Assembly (NCBI GenBank): GCA_038496445.1
Contig: JALMLS010000483.1
Span: 52,446-116,445 of the forward strand
Direction: 5' to 3'
Length of the DNA: 64,000 bases
Source: Trichosphaerium sp. ATCC 40318
Taxonomy: Eukaryota; Discosea; Flabellinia; Trichosidae
In this document: piece by piece, positions 15,218-25,562 of the stretch
How positions within the stretch are numbered: position 1 is the stretch's first letter
How the letters are laid out: each line of letters begins with the position of its first letter
Notes under the pieces: generated by a model
The model's input: the letters and a program-made list of their open reading frames with translations, nothing else
What the model was told of the DNA's origin: nothing
Databases searched by the model: none
Program-made: the position numbers and the translations under genes

Positions 15218-16179
15218 ATGGGCAGGTGCATAGAGTGTGGTAAGTATTTATTGTGATTAAATATAGCTCCGTGTTCGTCGCTGACCCTAAAATTTAGGAC
15301 GTTACTTCAAAGTTGGCGCTTACCGTTACGCTCGTTGTAAAGAGTGTCGTTGGAGAACTGGAACCCACGTTGTTACTCCACAAGGTTAGGAGATAATTTT
15401 TACAATTTCGGTTTCTAATAACAATATTAACGCTATCTATACATAGTAAGGACCCCACAACCAACAACAACGATTATTCAACAACAACCACAAGTGCAGT
15501 ATGTAGCTGCACCACCAGTAGTAATGGCACCACCCGTTCAAACTGTTGTACGTTATTATTTCGCCTTATCAGACCAAAAACCCGTAAAAAACCTCTAATT
15601 CACTAAACCCCACACGATTCTTTTTCCTGCCATCAAACTCCTGTCGCGTGTCGTATCGCTAAATTACCGATAAAAACAGATTCTACATCCTAAACGCATC
15701 GAATTTCTCCCATACTGACGCGATAATAGATAACACAACCACAGATGTACGCTCAACCAATGCAGACTACAACTGTTATTTCTCAGCCTCCAATGATGGG
15801 TGCGCCAATGGGTGCCCCAATGTACGCTCCTCAACCGATGCATACTACTACAACATACGTACAACAGCCGCCTCCACCACAAGTACGAAACGAAGCGATT
15901 TGGAATTTTTTTTGTTCGAAATTCTGTTCACATCTCAGCAAATCCATGATTTGCTCGTTTTCTCGTAACCAATAGCGCTTTGAAACATTGTCGTTACGGT
16001 TTAACAGCTAATCATCGCCTTTCCGAAAAAAAAAAGGCTCAAAATGGAAGATGTCTTTTTAAGCGAATTTTCTTGTTTTTCCTCTCTTCTTACTCTTACT
16101 CTCTTTCCTTTAGCCGTATCAAACTACTACGACATACACTACTGGACCAACATACCCTGGACAACCAGGATTCTATTAG
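15218..16179 (+). CDS. Small protein with a four-cysteine N-terminal knuckle and a Pro/Gln/Met/Thr-rich tail
   Basis: Five exons. The first two encode GRCIECGRYFKVGAYRYARC and then KECRW, so two CxxC pairs (CIEC, CKEC) about 14 residues apart, which suggests a zinc-binding knuckle. The rest is low complexity with repeated MYAPQPM, MGAPMGAPM and QPPPPQ, and it ends PTYPGQPGFY with TAG at 16177-16179. The start ATG at 15218 lies 72 bp from the divergent EARS2 start. I do not recognise a family; the composition suggests a flexible, perhaps condensate-forming or scaffold protein. Confidence 0.75.
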
Positions 16180-16876
16180 AGAGATATATGACCTCATTGC
16201 GAAGAAAAGGCTTTCATAACAAAACAGTTCGATTTTCACTTTTTTACAAAAAACTGAAAAAAAATTGTATCATAAATTGCCTGATGTAAAGTAAAGTACC
16301 AAATAAACAGTTTATCAATATTTCTGGAAAGTATCCTTTTATTGCTATGCCATCAATCTGTAGTATGTAGCTCAAGCGCAAAAGTGTGACGCAATCACAA
16401 TTGCAGATTACCACCGGCACGAAAAGAAACGTAGAAAATCTTATTTCACATGACAACACGTCATAATGAATATGTATTTTATTTTACAGACAGTGAGTAT
16501 ACAGGCTATAGTGTTGGTACAAATATTTAGAGGGCCATTTAAGATCAATCAGCGTGACTATTTGACTTAACTTTCAAACCACTAGAAGATAAAATCAATC
16601 AGTTCTAATTTCAGAGCACCATAAATTGATCAATCTGTTACTTTTGGCTTCGCAAATCCAGACGGTATTAACAGTATCAGCTACACAAGATTTACAAGCG
16701 TATTGCTTTTAATAGTGGTATGTAAATGGGTTATACTGTAGCTTGTATTACTTGCTTTAAACAATGAAACACTAATGAAAAATGTGGAATTGTGACTTTT
16801 ATTTTGCTTGGTTCTCTTTTCAATTTACTACTCTCTATTCTACTTACCTGTTCCCTTTTTTTTTGTCTTATGTTCT
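16180..16876. other. Intergenic region between convergent genes
   Basis: About 700 bp, AT-rich, no supported gene or repeat. Confidence 0.45.
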
Positions 16877-18277
16877 CTACCCTGGATAGCTAATTTTTAA
16901 TGCTTTGAGTGCTTCTGGTGTTATTTTAGTTTCCCTGTGACGAATAGACTGTATAGACGCTAGCCCTGAAAGACAGTTATCTGTTAAAAAAAGACATCCA
17001 GTTAAATCCAAGTCATGAACATTAACAAGACACTTAACACCCTCATCTGTTATTTTTGTTAAGCCACAAAGCCATAGACGCTTCACGTTGTATAAACACT
17101 TTATACCTTTATCAGTAACTCTATTACAATCGCTCATATAAAGAACCCTGCAATTGGCTAAATACTTGATACCTTCATCAGTAATAAGATCACAACCACA
17201 AATATCAACACTTGAGGTACTTGATAAGTACTCAAGCCAATCATCCTCAACAGGAACATTTTGAAGATCAATAGTATGAACACCTGACAGTGACTTTATG
17301 CCTTCCTTTGTTATTCTATCGCATCCATTAAGATATATCGTGTGTACTCCTGAAAGATATGAAAGCGCTTCATCTGTAATATCACAGTGACTTATCTTAA
17401 TTGTGTGAACTCCAGCAAGCTCTCTTATACCTTTGCTTGAAATTTCTTTGCAATTCCTCAAGTCAATTTTTTTGACACCTGAAAGAGCTTTAAGAGACTT
17501 ATCAGTTATACTCGTGTGACTCAGACTGATTACTTCTATCTTCCTTCCTTTGCTTGTTAATCCTATTATACCATCATCTGTAACACGTGTACTATCTAGC
17601 TTCAAGTCAACAGCATTTTTAAGAGCGCTAATGCCATTGTTTGATATCTTCTTACAACTGTTTAAACTTAAAGAGTATACATTGCTGTATGACCTTAAAG
17701 CATCATCTGATATCTTCGAATAGCTAACATCTATCGTGTGCGCTCCTGAAAGTGATTTAAAACCTTCATCAGTCACTTTTTTGCATGAATACACATCAAT
17801 CTTGTGAACTCCTTCAAGCGATTTTATTCCTTCGTCTGTAACATTATTACACTCCCATATTGTGAGCGTATGTACTCCTGAGATATGCTTAAGACCTTCA
17901 TCTGTTAGTCCATCGTGTCCTTGAAGACGTAAAGAATGAACACCAGAAAGACAAGATAAGTCATCGTCAGTTAATCCGTCAAAGCGTGTTAAGGCAATAG
18001 CTGTATTTTTGATAAGCGGGCTTCCTTGTAGGAGTTTGCATTGGGCTGATGTTTTAACTTTAATCCTGTAAAAGCCCAGATGGTACCGTATAATATCTGA
18101 AAAAGCCCAACACGCCTGTGAAGGCTTAAATCTTAACCCACCAGGAACTAAGCGTAAAATTTCTGTCAGTATCTCTGTAGGAAGGTCTAGAAGCGTGGTA
18201 GTGCTATATTAAAGCGAAATATTAGTAATTTAAGTCGAATTGTGGGTTCATGAGTACCTTGTTTTTGAATCCGCCAT
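16877..18277 (-). CDS. F-box/LRR protein, intact
   Basis: Two exons with one intron (18204-18257, donor GTACTC) give about 448 aa. Residues 1-60 hold an F-box (LLDLPTEILTEILRLVPGG, then ACWAFSDIIRYHLG). The rest is a regular array of short leucine-rich repeats of the cysteine-containing, AMN1/FBXL type. The repeats have the pattern GVHxIDLxxC-x-xITDEGIKxL; examples are SGVHTIDLQNVPVEDDWLEY and NCRVLYMSDCNRVTDKGIK. Start MADSKT at 18277, stop at 16877. Such proteins are SCF substrate adaptors, with the LRR arc binding the target. It is the intact reference for the damaged F-box/LRR copies at 49.1 and 54.7 kb. Confidence 0.92.
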
Positions 18278-18409
18278 ATAGATGTATCTTTTGACGAGAT
18301 GGTCAATACCGTAAGTGTTTGCTTATTTTGTGCGTTATAGCCGCTGTTGACTTTTTTTTCTGTGAATGAGAAAAAACGCGTTCACGTGTGCCTGCGTTTG
18401 CAAAACCAC

Positions 18410-18535
18410 ATGCCTACTGTTGAACATAAAATAGGTATTGTGGGTAGTTGTGGCGTTGGAAAAACAATAGCTTATCTGTTTTTTACAATGCTTAGAATCA
18501 AATATGAGCCAACCAATTGTTCTCTTTTTTTTTAA
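18410..18535 (+). pseudogene. Truncated Ras-like small GTPase fragment
   Basis: From the ATG at 18410 the frame reads MPTVEHKIGIVGSCGVGKT, which matches a small-GTPase first strand and P-loop (G1, GxxxxGKT). It continues to IKYEPTN, where Ras proteins have the switch I motif YDPT/YEPT. The spacing between G1 and this motif is within two residues of Ras. The frame then ends in a T-run and TAA. No G3 (DxxG), G4 (NKxD) or G5 sequence follows downstream on this strand. It is either a pseudogene fragment or a lone first exon. Confidence 0.5.
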
Positions 18536-19106
18536 TACCAAAGCTGCTTTCTGTAGAAATGTTGTATCACGTGATTGATTTCGTGCACAATTGTCAATAC
18601 TGAGTGACCAAAGGTAGCCAAACCCATACAATGGATGGTATCGCTGACCTACAGCGACAATTACCAAATAAGTGTAAAACACCTTTTTTAAATTTTACAT
18701 CAAATTAGCACATAATTAATTAATTGGTTATGATGTGGTTCCATAAACGAATACTTACCCAATCTTTTTAACCAATATTAGGGTTATTTGGTCCATTAGA
18801 GTCACTACAAAGCGAAAGAATAAAGCACACGTTTAGCCATTTTGTTTAACTGGAGACAAAGTCGCCAGACTTCTTCGACGGTGAAAAATAGGTGACAAGA
18901 AAGTGAGAGTTGTACCGACATTTCACTAGCAAGTGAGAATAGCAAAAGTTTGCAACCTCCATCTCCTAACTTGCGAGTCAGAGGTCTGCGTCTTGGCGGC
19001 TAAAGGCTGACACATTGCGTGTGAACTTATTTGCCAAATCACTGCCTCGTTGATCTAAAGTCCGGTCACGCGTGACGTAGGTTTTCATCGATTTAGAAAG
19101 AGTGTT
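18536..19106. other. Intergenic region, no gene seen
   Basis: About 570 bp between two gene relics. The part after 18830 is richer in G+C. No supported gene or RNA. Confidence 0.4.
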
Positions 19107-19181
19107 GCTCAGCTCCTAAATCGCTCTCTGGTTCATCTTGATTATTGTTTTAAGCTTACAGATGAAGGTATAAAGCACTAA
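19107..19181 (+). pseudogene. Relic of a leucine-rich repeat unit
   Basis: The frame reads LVHLDYCFKLTDEGIKH and then TAA. It matches one LRR of the local F-box/LRR family (VHxIDLSYCxxITDEGIKxL). There is no flanking LRR or F-box, so this is a leftover of a lost family member. Confidence 0.5.
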
Positions 19182-19332
19182 AGTGTCACAACTTTGACTT
19201 TGCGTTGGGGAAACAAGAGGTCTGGTAGTGGTAAGGTCTATTATATTATATACATTATCTAAAGAGATATATGGTAAAACATCAGCGTCATTGAATCTGT
19301 TGAGTCACTTGACACTCACTAGCTGAATATCT

Positions 19333-20956
19333 TCACTTTGTGACATTGTTCTTATTTTTCGTGCCATACATAATTTTTATTGTATTATAAGCAGTTACAC
19401 CTCCGATAGCAAGCACTACAATATATAATAAGTATTGTCACGGTTTAAAAATTCTTTAAGGACATACCGATGCCAACAGCATTGTTCAATGAAATTGTTC
19501 TACCAAATTGAATTGATACTATTATCGCTAAAACACGCTAATAAAACAATAAATAAGGTAGGTAACTAGTCTACCTAACAATACCTTGAGAAGATTGAGC
19601 ACTGCATAAGTTAATGGATCGACTTGAGACATAACAGTGAAAGCACAAATCACTAAAAAAAAACGTGGTCAATCCACAGAAATAACGCTCTAACAAACGT
19701 ACTCTGTCCTGCATAAAGACATGCTGTTATCCCCCATAGTATTATCAAACCGCTTGTGAATACAATTGGTTTGTTTCCTACAACATAAAGTCAGCTTGAA
19801 GGGTCAACAATAATTAACAAACCTATTTTGAAACCAGTTTCAAGAAGAGCGCCACCTTCAAGGTAACACCATACTATGACTTGTAGTATACATCCCATGC
19901 AAGCAGAGTAAAACAACAAACTAAGCAATATTAGATGAACACTAGGAGAGTAACATAGTGGGAGTAATGATGAAGAAGGATACATACCTGAACTTTGTCC
20001 ATCTACCAGTTTTAAGTAATTTTTTAGAATACACATTTTGAAGTACGTCAACCAAAACAACTGAGGACGCTAATGTATGATGTCAATTATGGTAATCTCA
20101 ATAAATTAAACTAGTCAATGCTTTATGTACCACATCCAAAGGAAAATAAATCAAACTCCAATTGATTAGAAGTGCTCAACACAACACCTAAAAATCCGAA
20201 ATGTCAAAAAAATTATCGAACAATTTTTCATCACATTACGTGCCCAAAACAATAGGTATGAGCGTAACATATACAGTCCACGCTTCCACTTGAGCCATTA
20301 ATATATAAGCAATAACAGAAGTGAATACTGGCGCCATTGACTAAAGTAAATGAGCGATTCTTTGTTTTTTGATAAAAAGAATTTCTCGTGGTATTGAGCG
20401 AGATTACGCAGATAAAAGTACCTTCATTGTTTGCACATAGGACACGTCAAGGTTTACCAAGCTATATTAGCTTAAATAGACGAGATAAAGTATTTTTGTA
20501 CCTGTACATAAGCAATAAAAGCGAGAGCGATTTCAAACCGCCCAGGGGTGTTAGTTCTAAGCGAAAATTAATTGTTAAAGAGTTGTCGGTTCGTACCTCT
20601 GAGAAGATGCCCGAAAGGTGTTTCTGTTTTACTGTTACTATCGGGCGCGTTGAATAAACGCATCGCTAGTACTCCAGCGGCCGCTGCTGTTATTAAACTT
20701 ACAACCGTTACTTACGAAACAGTTAATGCTTCTACAAGGTAAGTGATGATGTTTACTTGTATTTGGGTACGGCACTGCAACCAACAGTTTCTTTAAAAAT
20801 AATGGTGTCATTATACTTATACAATACCATCTATACGTCATTGTTAACATATTTAAGCGTAAAAAAGGAAAAGCATAACAAAAAAAGTAACAGTTACCCT
20901 ATTATCGAAGCAATGGCGTAAACAGTACATACACTGCTTTTCTTCCCTTTTTCCAT
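19333..20956 (-). CDS. Sugar-phosphate/phosphate translocator (TPT, SLC35-like, DMT superfamily)
   Basis: About nine short exons encode a roughly ten-helix transporter. In order: the start MEKGKKSSVCTVYAIASIIG and WYCISI; KKLLVAVPYPNT (as NKK...FPYP in plant TPT); ITVVSLITAAAAGVLAMRLF; SLVNLDVSYVQTMKSMAPVF (as VSFTHTIKALEPFF); VTLIPIVLG; LQNVYSKKLL; and a final MSQVDPLTYAVLNLLKRVLA, then GVTAYNTIK. The Lys and Arg of NVLKR and the SKK motif used for phosphate binding in TPT relatives are present. It ends KNKNNVTK and TGA at 19333. It is an antiporter of sugar phosphates or nucleotide sugars across the Golgi, ER or a plastid membrane; substrate and compartment are not decided. It starts 109 bp from the divergent Thg1-like gene. 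Confidence 0.88.
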
Positions 20957-21065
20957 CGCTCCTTTGTACCACGTAGACTGACCCAGTGCTCAAGTGTTCA
21001 ATTTTTGCGAAATTTCTTAAAGAGCACAGTATTTACAAAACCAAATCAAAATAGAAACAACTTCA

Positions 21066-22346
21066 ATGACATCAAAAAGTGATGAAGATGATACTCCGAA
21101 GCAAAGTTTAGGCGATAGAATGAAAGAATACGAGCAAGCTTTCAACAATCGCTTAGACCCCACCAAACCATATATTTGCAGGCTAGATGGCGCGTTAAAC
21201 CAGTTTAACAAAAAATAAACTAATTATAACCAGGACACAATTTCAGCACTTTCATGAAGAGATTTCGTAAGCCATTTGATGTGAGAGGTACTCTACAAGC
21301 TTTTCGCTGTTATAACAAACTGTTAACCTTTTTTAGTTCACAACGCAATGTTAGGAGCTACAACAGATCTGGTACGATATATATCGCGTATTCCATCCGT
21401 TTACGGGGTTGTAACGTGTATAGATTAAAAAATTCCAACCCACGCTTGGATACACTTGTAGTGATGAAATAACCCTAGTATGGCCTGTAGAACCTCAAGA
21501 GCCTAATGAAGAGGGAGAAGTACCTCCTCCAAAAGAGGTTCTCTTCGGTGTATGTCCAAATTCTTGTCCTGAAAAAAAAATTAGAAGTTTTTTAACGTTT
21601 GTCACAGGGTCGTGTTACAAAGCTTGCTACTGTTATATCTGGACTTTGTTCTGTAAGTTTTTATATGCATCTTATTGCACAAGACTACAGTGATGATCCT
21701 GGGGCACGTGATCTTATGTAAAATGTTTATTTCGCTCACTTTTTTTCTAGTTGTTAGAGCATATTAACAACACAAAGCCTCACTTTGATGCTAGATTTTT
21801 CAATGTTTCTGACAACAATGAACTTGTCGTACGTGATTATGTCACATTATTGCTATTTGTACTAACGGAAATAACAGAACAACTTGATGTGGAGACATGC
21901 TTTTGACTACAGAAGGAATTCAATAGCAGGCTTAGGGTATCATCATTATAGCAACAAGTCTTTACATAAGATGAACACTACCCAGGTGAGGAATATAGAT
22001 GTTCTTTTTTGAATATGCAAGTATAACAAGGGAATAGGTAATAGAAAAGCTTGAGAAAGAGAAAGGTATAAAGTGGAGTGATCAACCTGGATGGTACAAA
22101 TGGGGTGCCTTTGTGAAGGTAATCATTTCGTTTCCAGTTGTATGTGCTTACTCTGATGTTTGTTTCGAATAGAGGGAGAAATATTTTAAAGAAGTTGAAG
22201 TCAATGGAGAAACAATACAAGCAACTAGAACACGATGTGTTCCTTTCATTTTCGAGATGGAAAAGCAGGTGTCAGAAAAAAATCTCAACTTTGTGCTGTC
22301 AAAATACGCTGAGGAAAATACAAAAGAGCTAATGGGAAGTGAATAG
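21066..22346 (+). CDS. Thg1-like 3'-5' nucleotidyltransferase (tRNAHis guanylyltransferase superfamily)
   Basis: Nine exons. Key segments: LGDRMKEYEQAF, PYICRLDG (metal-binding Asp in RLDG), TFMKRFRKPFD, HNAMLGATTDLIKKF, GYTCSDEITLVWP (second acidic metal-binding site, SDE), FGGRVTKLATVISGLCS, PHFDARFFNV, and NNLMWRHAFDYRRNSIAGLG. The final exon gives ATRTRCVPFIFE and ends at the TAG at 22344-22346. Thg1 enzymes add nucleotides in the 3' to 5' direction, either G-1 on tRNAHis or repair of 5'-truncated tRNAs. The W-R-x-x-D-x-x-R-N-S pattern is that of Thg1-like proteins, which differ from classical Thg1 with its HINNLYN motif. A role in tRNA 5'-end repair or editing is therefore the better guess. 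Confidence 0.9.
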
Positions 22347-22524
22347 TGCCGCTATAAGAGTTGTATTTACAGTCTTCATTATCAATAAAATAGTACAATG
22401 TGTTACCTCAACTTGATGGTTAATTTTTTCAAAAAAAGTCAACGCTGAAAAAAATCGATTCATTGACAGCGGTTGTAGTGTACAGTTAGAGCTCGAATCA
22501 TTTTTCCTTTAAGAAACGTGCGAT

Positions 22525-25098
22525 ATGTTATGTCACGTGAATAGGTGGATAATGTTGGTACGAAAAACGTGAAAGTGATGTATTAATCGAGAATTAATAG
22601 GTATTTGCGCTTTTTGTTATCTTTTTAACTTCTGGTACGCGTCTTTGTTGTTATTCACGTGTTAAACCATTGAAGAGTAATTTGGTTACATATTAGGCGT
22701 AATATTTGGCTGGCCAGGTACTTTAACGTTTCTGGGCGTAATCACGTGCTGAAATGAAAAACTAGTATTGCAAATACTACTTCAAGAAGAGGGTCAGTTT
22801 AGCCACTTGTGCGAGGGAAATACAGTAAGTGATATCAATCAACAGTCCACTCCGCGCTTTCACGTGATTTCTACGCGTACATGAGGCTTATATTGAATAG
22901 ACTAAGTGTCAAGAGCAGACAAGGCGATTTGAACAAATATTTGCTTCTGGTGCTATTGCCGCTCGTCTTGGTTTGTTACCGCTGGGTGTTTTCTTGGATT
23001 TCTTTGGCCCTCGGTTTACTGTCATTCTATTCTTACTATTACATTCTATGGCAAGCTTGTTTATGGCGTTCTCTCAGTCAACAGGTGCTGACTCGTGAAT
23101 CCTGCAGACAGCCTTGTTTATTTTTGAGTAGGAGCGGATCTTTTCTTCCCAGCGATGGTTATTTATGGTGTAGGTGGACAGATTATACAAGTGTCACAGC
23201 TGTGAGTTCCAGATAAGTTTAAGTGCTAGTAATGGTTTTCTTACTTGTACAATACAGTCATTTAAGCAACCTCTTTTCCAGAAAAGCTACTGTTGTAACA
23301 TTCATTTCTGTAGCATTGACAGCTTCTTTTTGGATATTGCCTCTATTCAAGGTACTGTTCTTTTTCAAGGTCACGTGTTATTTATATTGTTTGTAATAAA
23401 CAAACTTAGGTTATACACGATAATCTTGATGTTTCAAGAGAAGTACGAGAGCACTGCTTTAAGATTTAAGCTTTTTTTGTAATTTTTTTCACATAGGCAA
23501 TATTTATTTCTTATTCTATTCTCGCTTTTGTTCTTGCTCTCTTGTCATGGGTAATTTAAAATTTTTCTAGTGTAGTATCTAAAGTATGTATTTTGTTATT
23601 ATAGTTCATCAGTGTTGATAGTCCGTTTAAACAAGGTGATACAGTAAAAAACCAGAAACAAAAAGATATTCCGATTTTCCGCAAATGTTGTGGTTCACTG
23701 ACACCAAGCACTCCTAAAGTAGTCATGGCGGTAAGTATCGATATCTTATAACATGCACTCTAATTTTTAATGACCTTGTAGCCTGTTGGTGAAAGCAATG
23801 ACTCTAAACCTGTTGTTCATTTCTTTGATCAAATCTTCTCTTTAAAATTTATTTTTCTTGCCACTTTCTTCTCGGTTTTCATTCTAAAAATAAACATGTA
23901 CATGGCTAACTTTACTGGGCTCTTTACTAAAGTAGATCCTGAACAAGGTGAGAACTTATAATTCCTTATTGATGATAACTAAACTCAAGTATTAAGGTCA
24001 ACACATGGCTCAAGTTGTGATTTTTTGTATGCCAGGAGTGTCGATTATTTCAGTTCCAGTCATAGGTACGAACCTTAACTTATTATCTGTTGATACTAAA
24101 AATACTCCATAAACAAACAGGGTTAATGATTGATGCTGAAGTTAGAAACGGAACTATAAAGTGGACATTTTTGTACTTGAACGTGGCTGCGATTGTTTGG
24201 AGGTATGTTATTCTTAGTTTTTTCATGGTTTTAGTCTTAAATATTTTAGTGGATTGCTGCTTGTTCCACATAGTGCTGCCTTGATTGTATCTTCTTTAAT
24301 ATATGCGCATACAATCCCTATGATATTTGGAACTTTTTTTAATTATATTGCTCTAGAGTACGTAACAAGCTTTTCAAGTTGTCAAAAACAACCAAGCAAG
24401 TGTTCCTTAACTTTTTCTGTAGATTCGGTTTCTCGTATGCACTGTACCTAACTTAGTAGCAACCTAAAATGAATTTAGACATTACGGAAGAATAGTAGGG
24501 ACAGGATTTGCGATAGCTGGTATGTATTCTACAATAGAACAACTTAACGAACCTATTTTTAGGAACAGTCGCACTTTTACAGTTCTTTTTGATAACACTT
24601 GCAGAGTATCTTGTACAGGTATGTTACTGTCGTAATGTAAACTAATTCTAATACATGCCTAGAACATTATTGGCATTTTGGTTTGTGTTCCTCTGTTCTT
24701 ATTTCCTTTGTGGCTTCATTTCTTTGCAAAACGTGGCAGTATGAACTTTGGCTTTTTTGTTGTTTTTTTTGTTTACACTTCTAGAGTATACCAACGAAAT
24801 GGTCTCTCAATGGCGATTAGCAATGCCAATGTTTCTTATACTCTCACCACAAAGTACTGATAAACCGGAAACGCGCACAAGGAGAGCTAATTCGTTGAGA
24901 CATCGATCAAGAGTCACAACTACTAGATCACAGTATTATTCAACTATTGTAAACAGCGAACTTACTGCAAGACGATTCGCCTTTGCTACGCCCTTATTGA
25001 ATGATCAAGACGATTTAGATAACCAAGCGGAAGAATTAGATACTGGAGAAACTACTGTAGACCTTGGAACAGATCCACAAAGTAATAATACATTGTAA
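22525..25098 (+). CDS. MFS transporter, SLC43/FMP42-like
   Basis: About 17 exons, some very short. Proposed start MLCHVNRWIMLVFALFVIFL at 22525, then TSGVIFGWPVL and LLQEEGQFSHLCEG, the usual first loop of SLC43 and fungal FMP42 proteins. Next come FASGAIAARLGLLPLGVFLD and FFGPRFTVILF, the MFS signature after TM2 (GxxxDxxGPR). Later helices include LHLSNLFSRKATVVTFISVA, MAQVVIFCMPGVSIISVPVI, YAHTIPMIFGTFFNYIALE and LITLAEYLV. A hydrophilic tail ends at the TAA at 25096. SLC43 members carry large neutral amino acids or purines; the substrate here is unknown. Four CACGTG motifs fall between 22534 and 22866, in or near the first introns. Confidence 0.87.
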
Positions 25099-25562
25099 AT
25101 TGCTAACAATTGCTTTCGGTGTGGTTTATTTTTACAAGCTCCAGTCTGTTTATATGGACGCTTCTTAGCTTATACTACCTTTAAAGACAGCATTTGTACA
25201 CTGAGTGTCTTTATGAACGTTATCTACAAGATTATGAAGCCCTCATTCCTTAGAAATCAAAAATAACACTTTTTTTTTCTGAGTCTATTGATGTAAACCA
25301 CTTAATGCTGGTAAGGTGTACACCAGTTCTCTTTTTCGAAGAATGCGAAGCAATATCATCGTCGGTCAGCCAAAATAAAACGGTATCTAAGGAACGTTTA
25401 TTGAGTGATACTAAGGTAGTACAATAAAGCAAATCTTGCAAGGCTTTCATGCAAAGCTGTCCGAAATTTCGGTAAGTTTTGAACTACGGTATGATTTGTA
25501 GGCTTACAGCTGTCACATTCTTTGTTAAAAGAAACTTTTCTACATTTCTTTGAAGCGCACGT
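25099..25562. other. Intergenic region with one doubtful minus-strand ORF
   Basis: About 460 bp between convergent genes. On the minus strand, 25450-25250 is open (starts MKALQDLLYCTTLV, ends KSVIFDF) and could be a short protein, but it has no recognisable domain and no splice context. Nothing else seen. Confidence 0.35.

Noticed and set aside
20388-20750. Plus-strand open frames over the start of the translocator gene
   Set aside because: They are antisense to spliced minus-strand exons with strong homology and have no support of their own.
20705-20775. Introns of 18-25 bp in the sugar-phosphate translocator
   Set aside because: A single ordinary intron of about 46 bp (donor GTAAAC) gives the same frame and a better match to the family.
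23200-23275. Two 16-bp introns in the MFS transporter
   Set aside because: One normal intron of about 58 bp yields HLSNLFSRKA, which fits SLC43 proteins, so the tiny introns were dropped.
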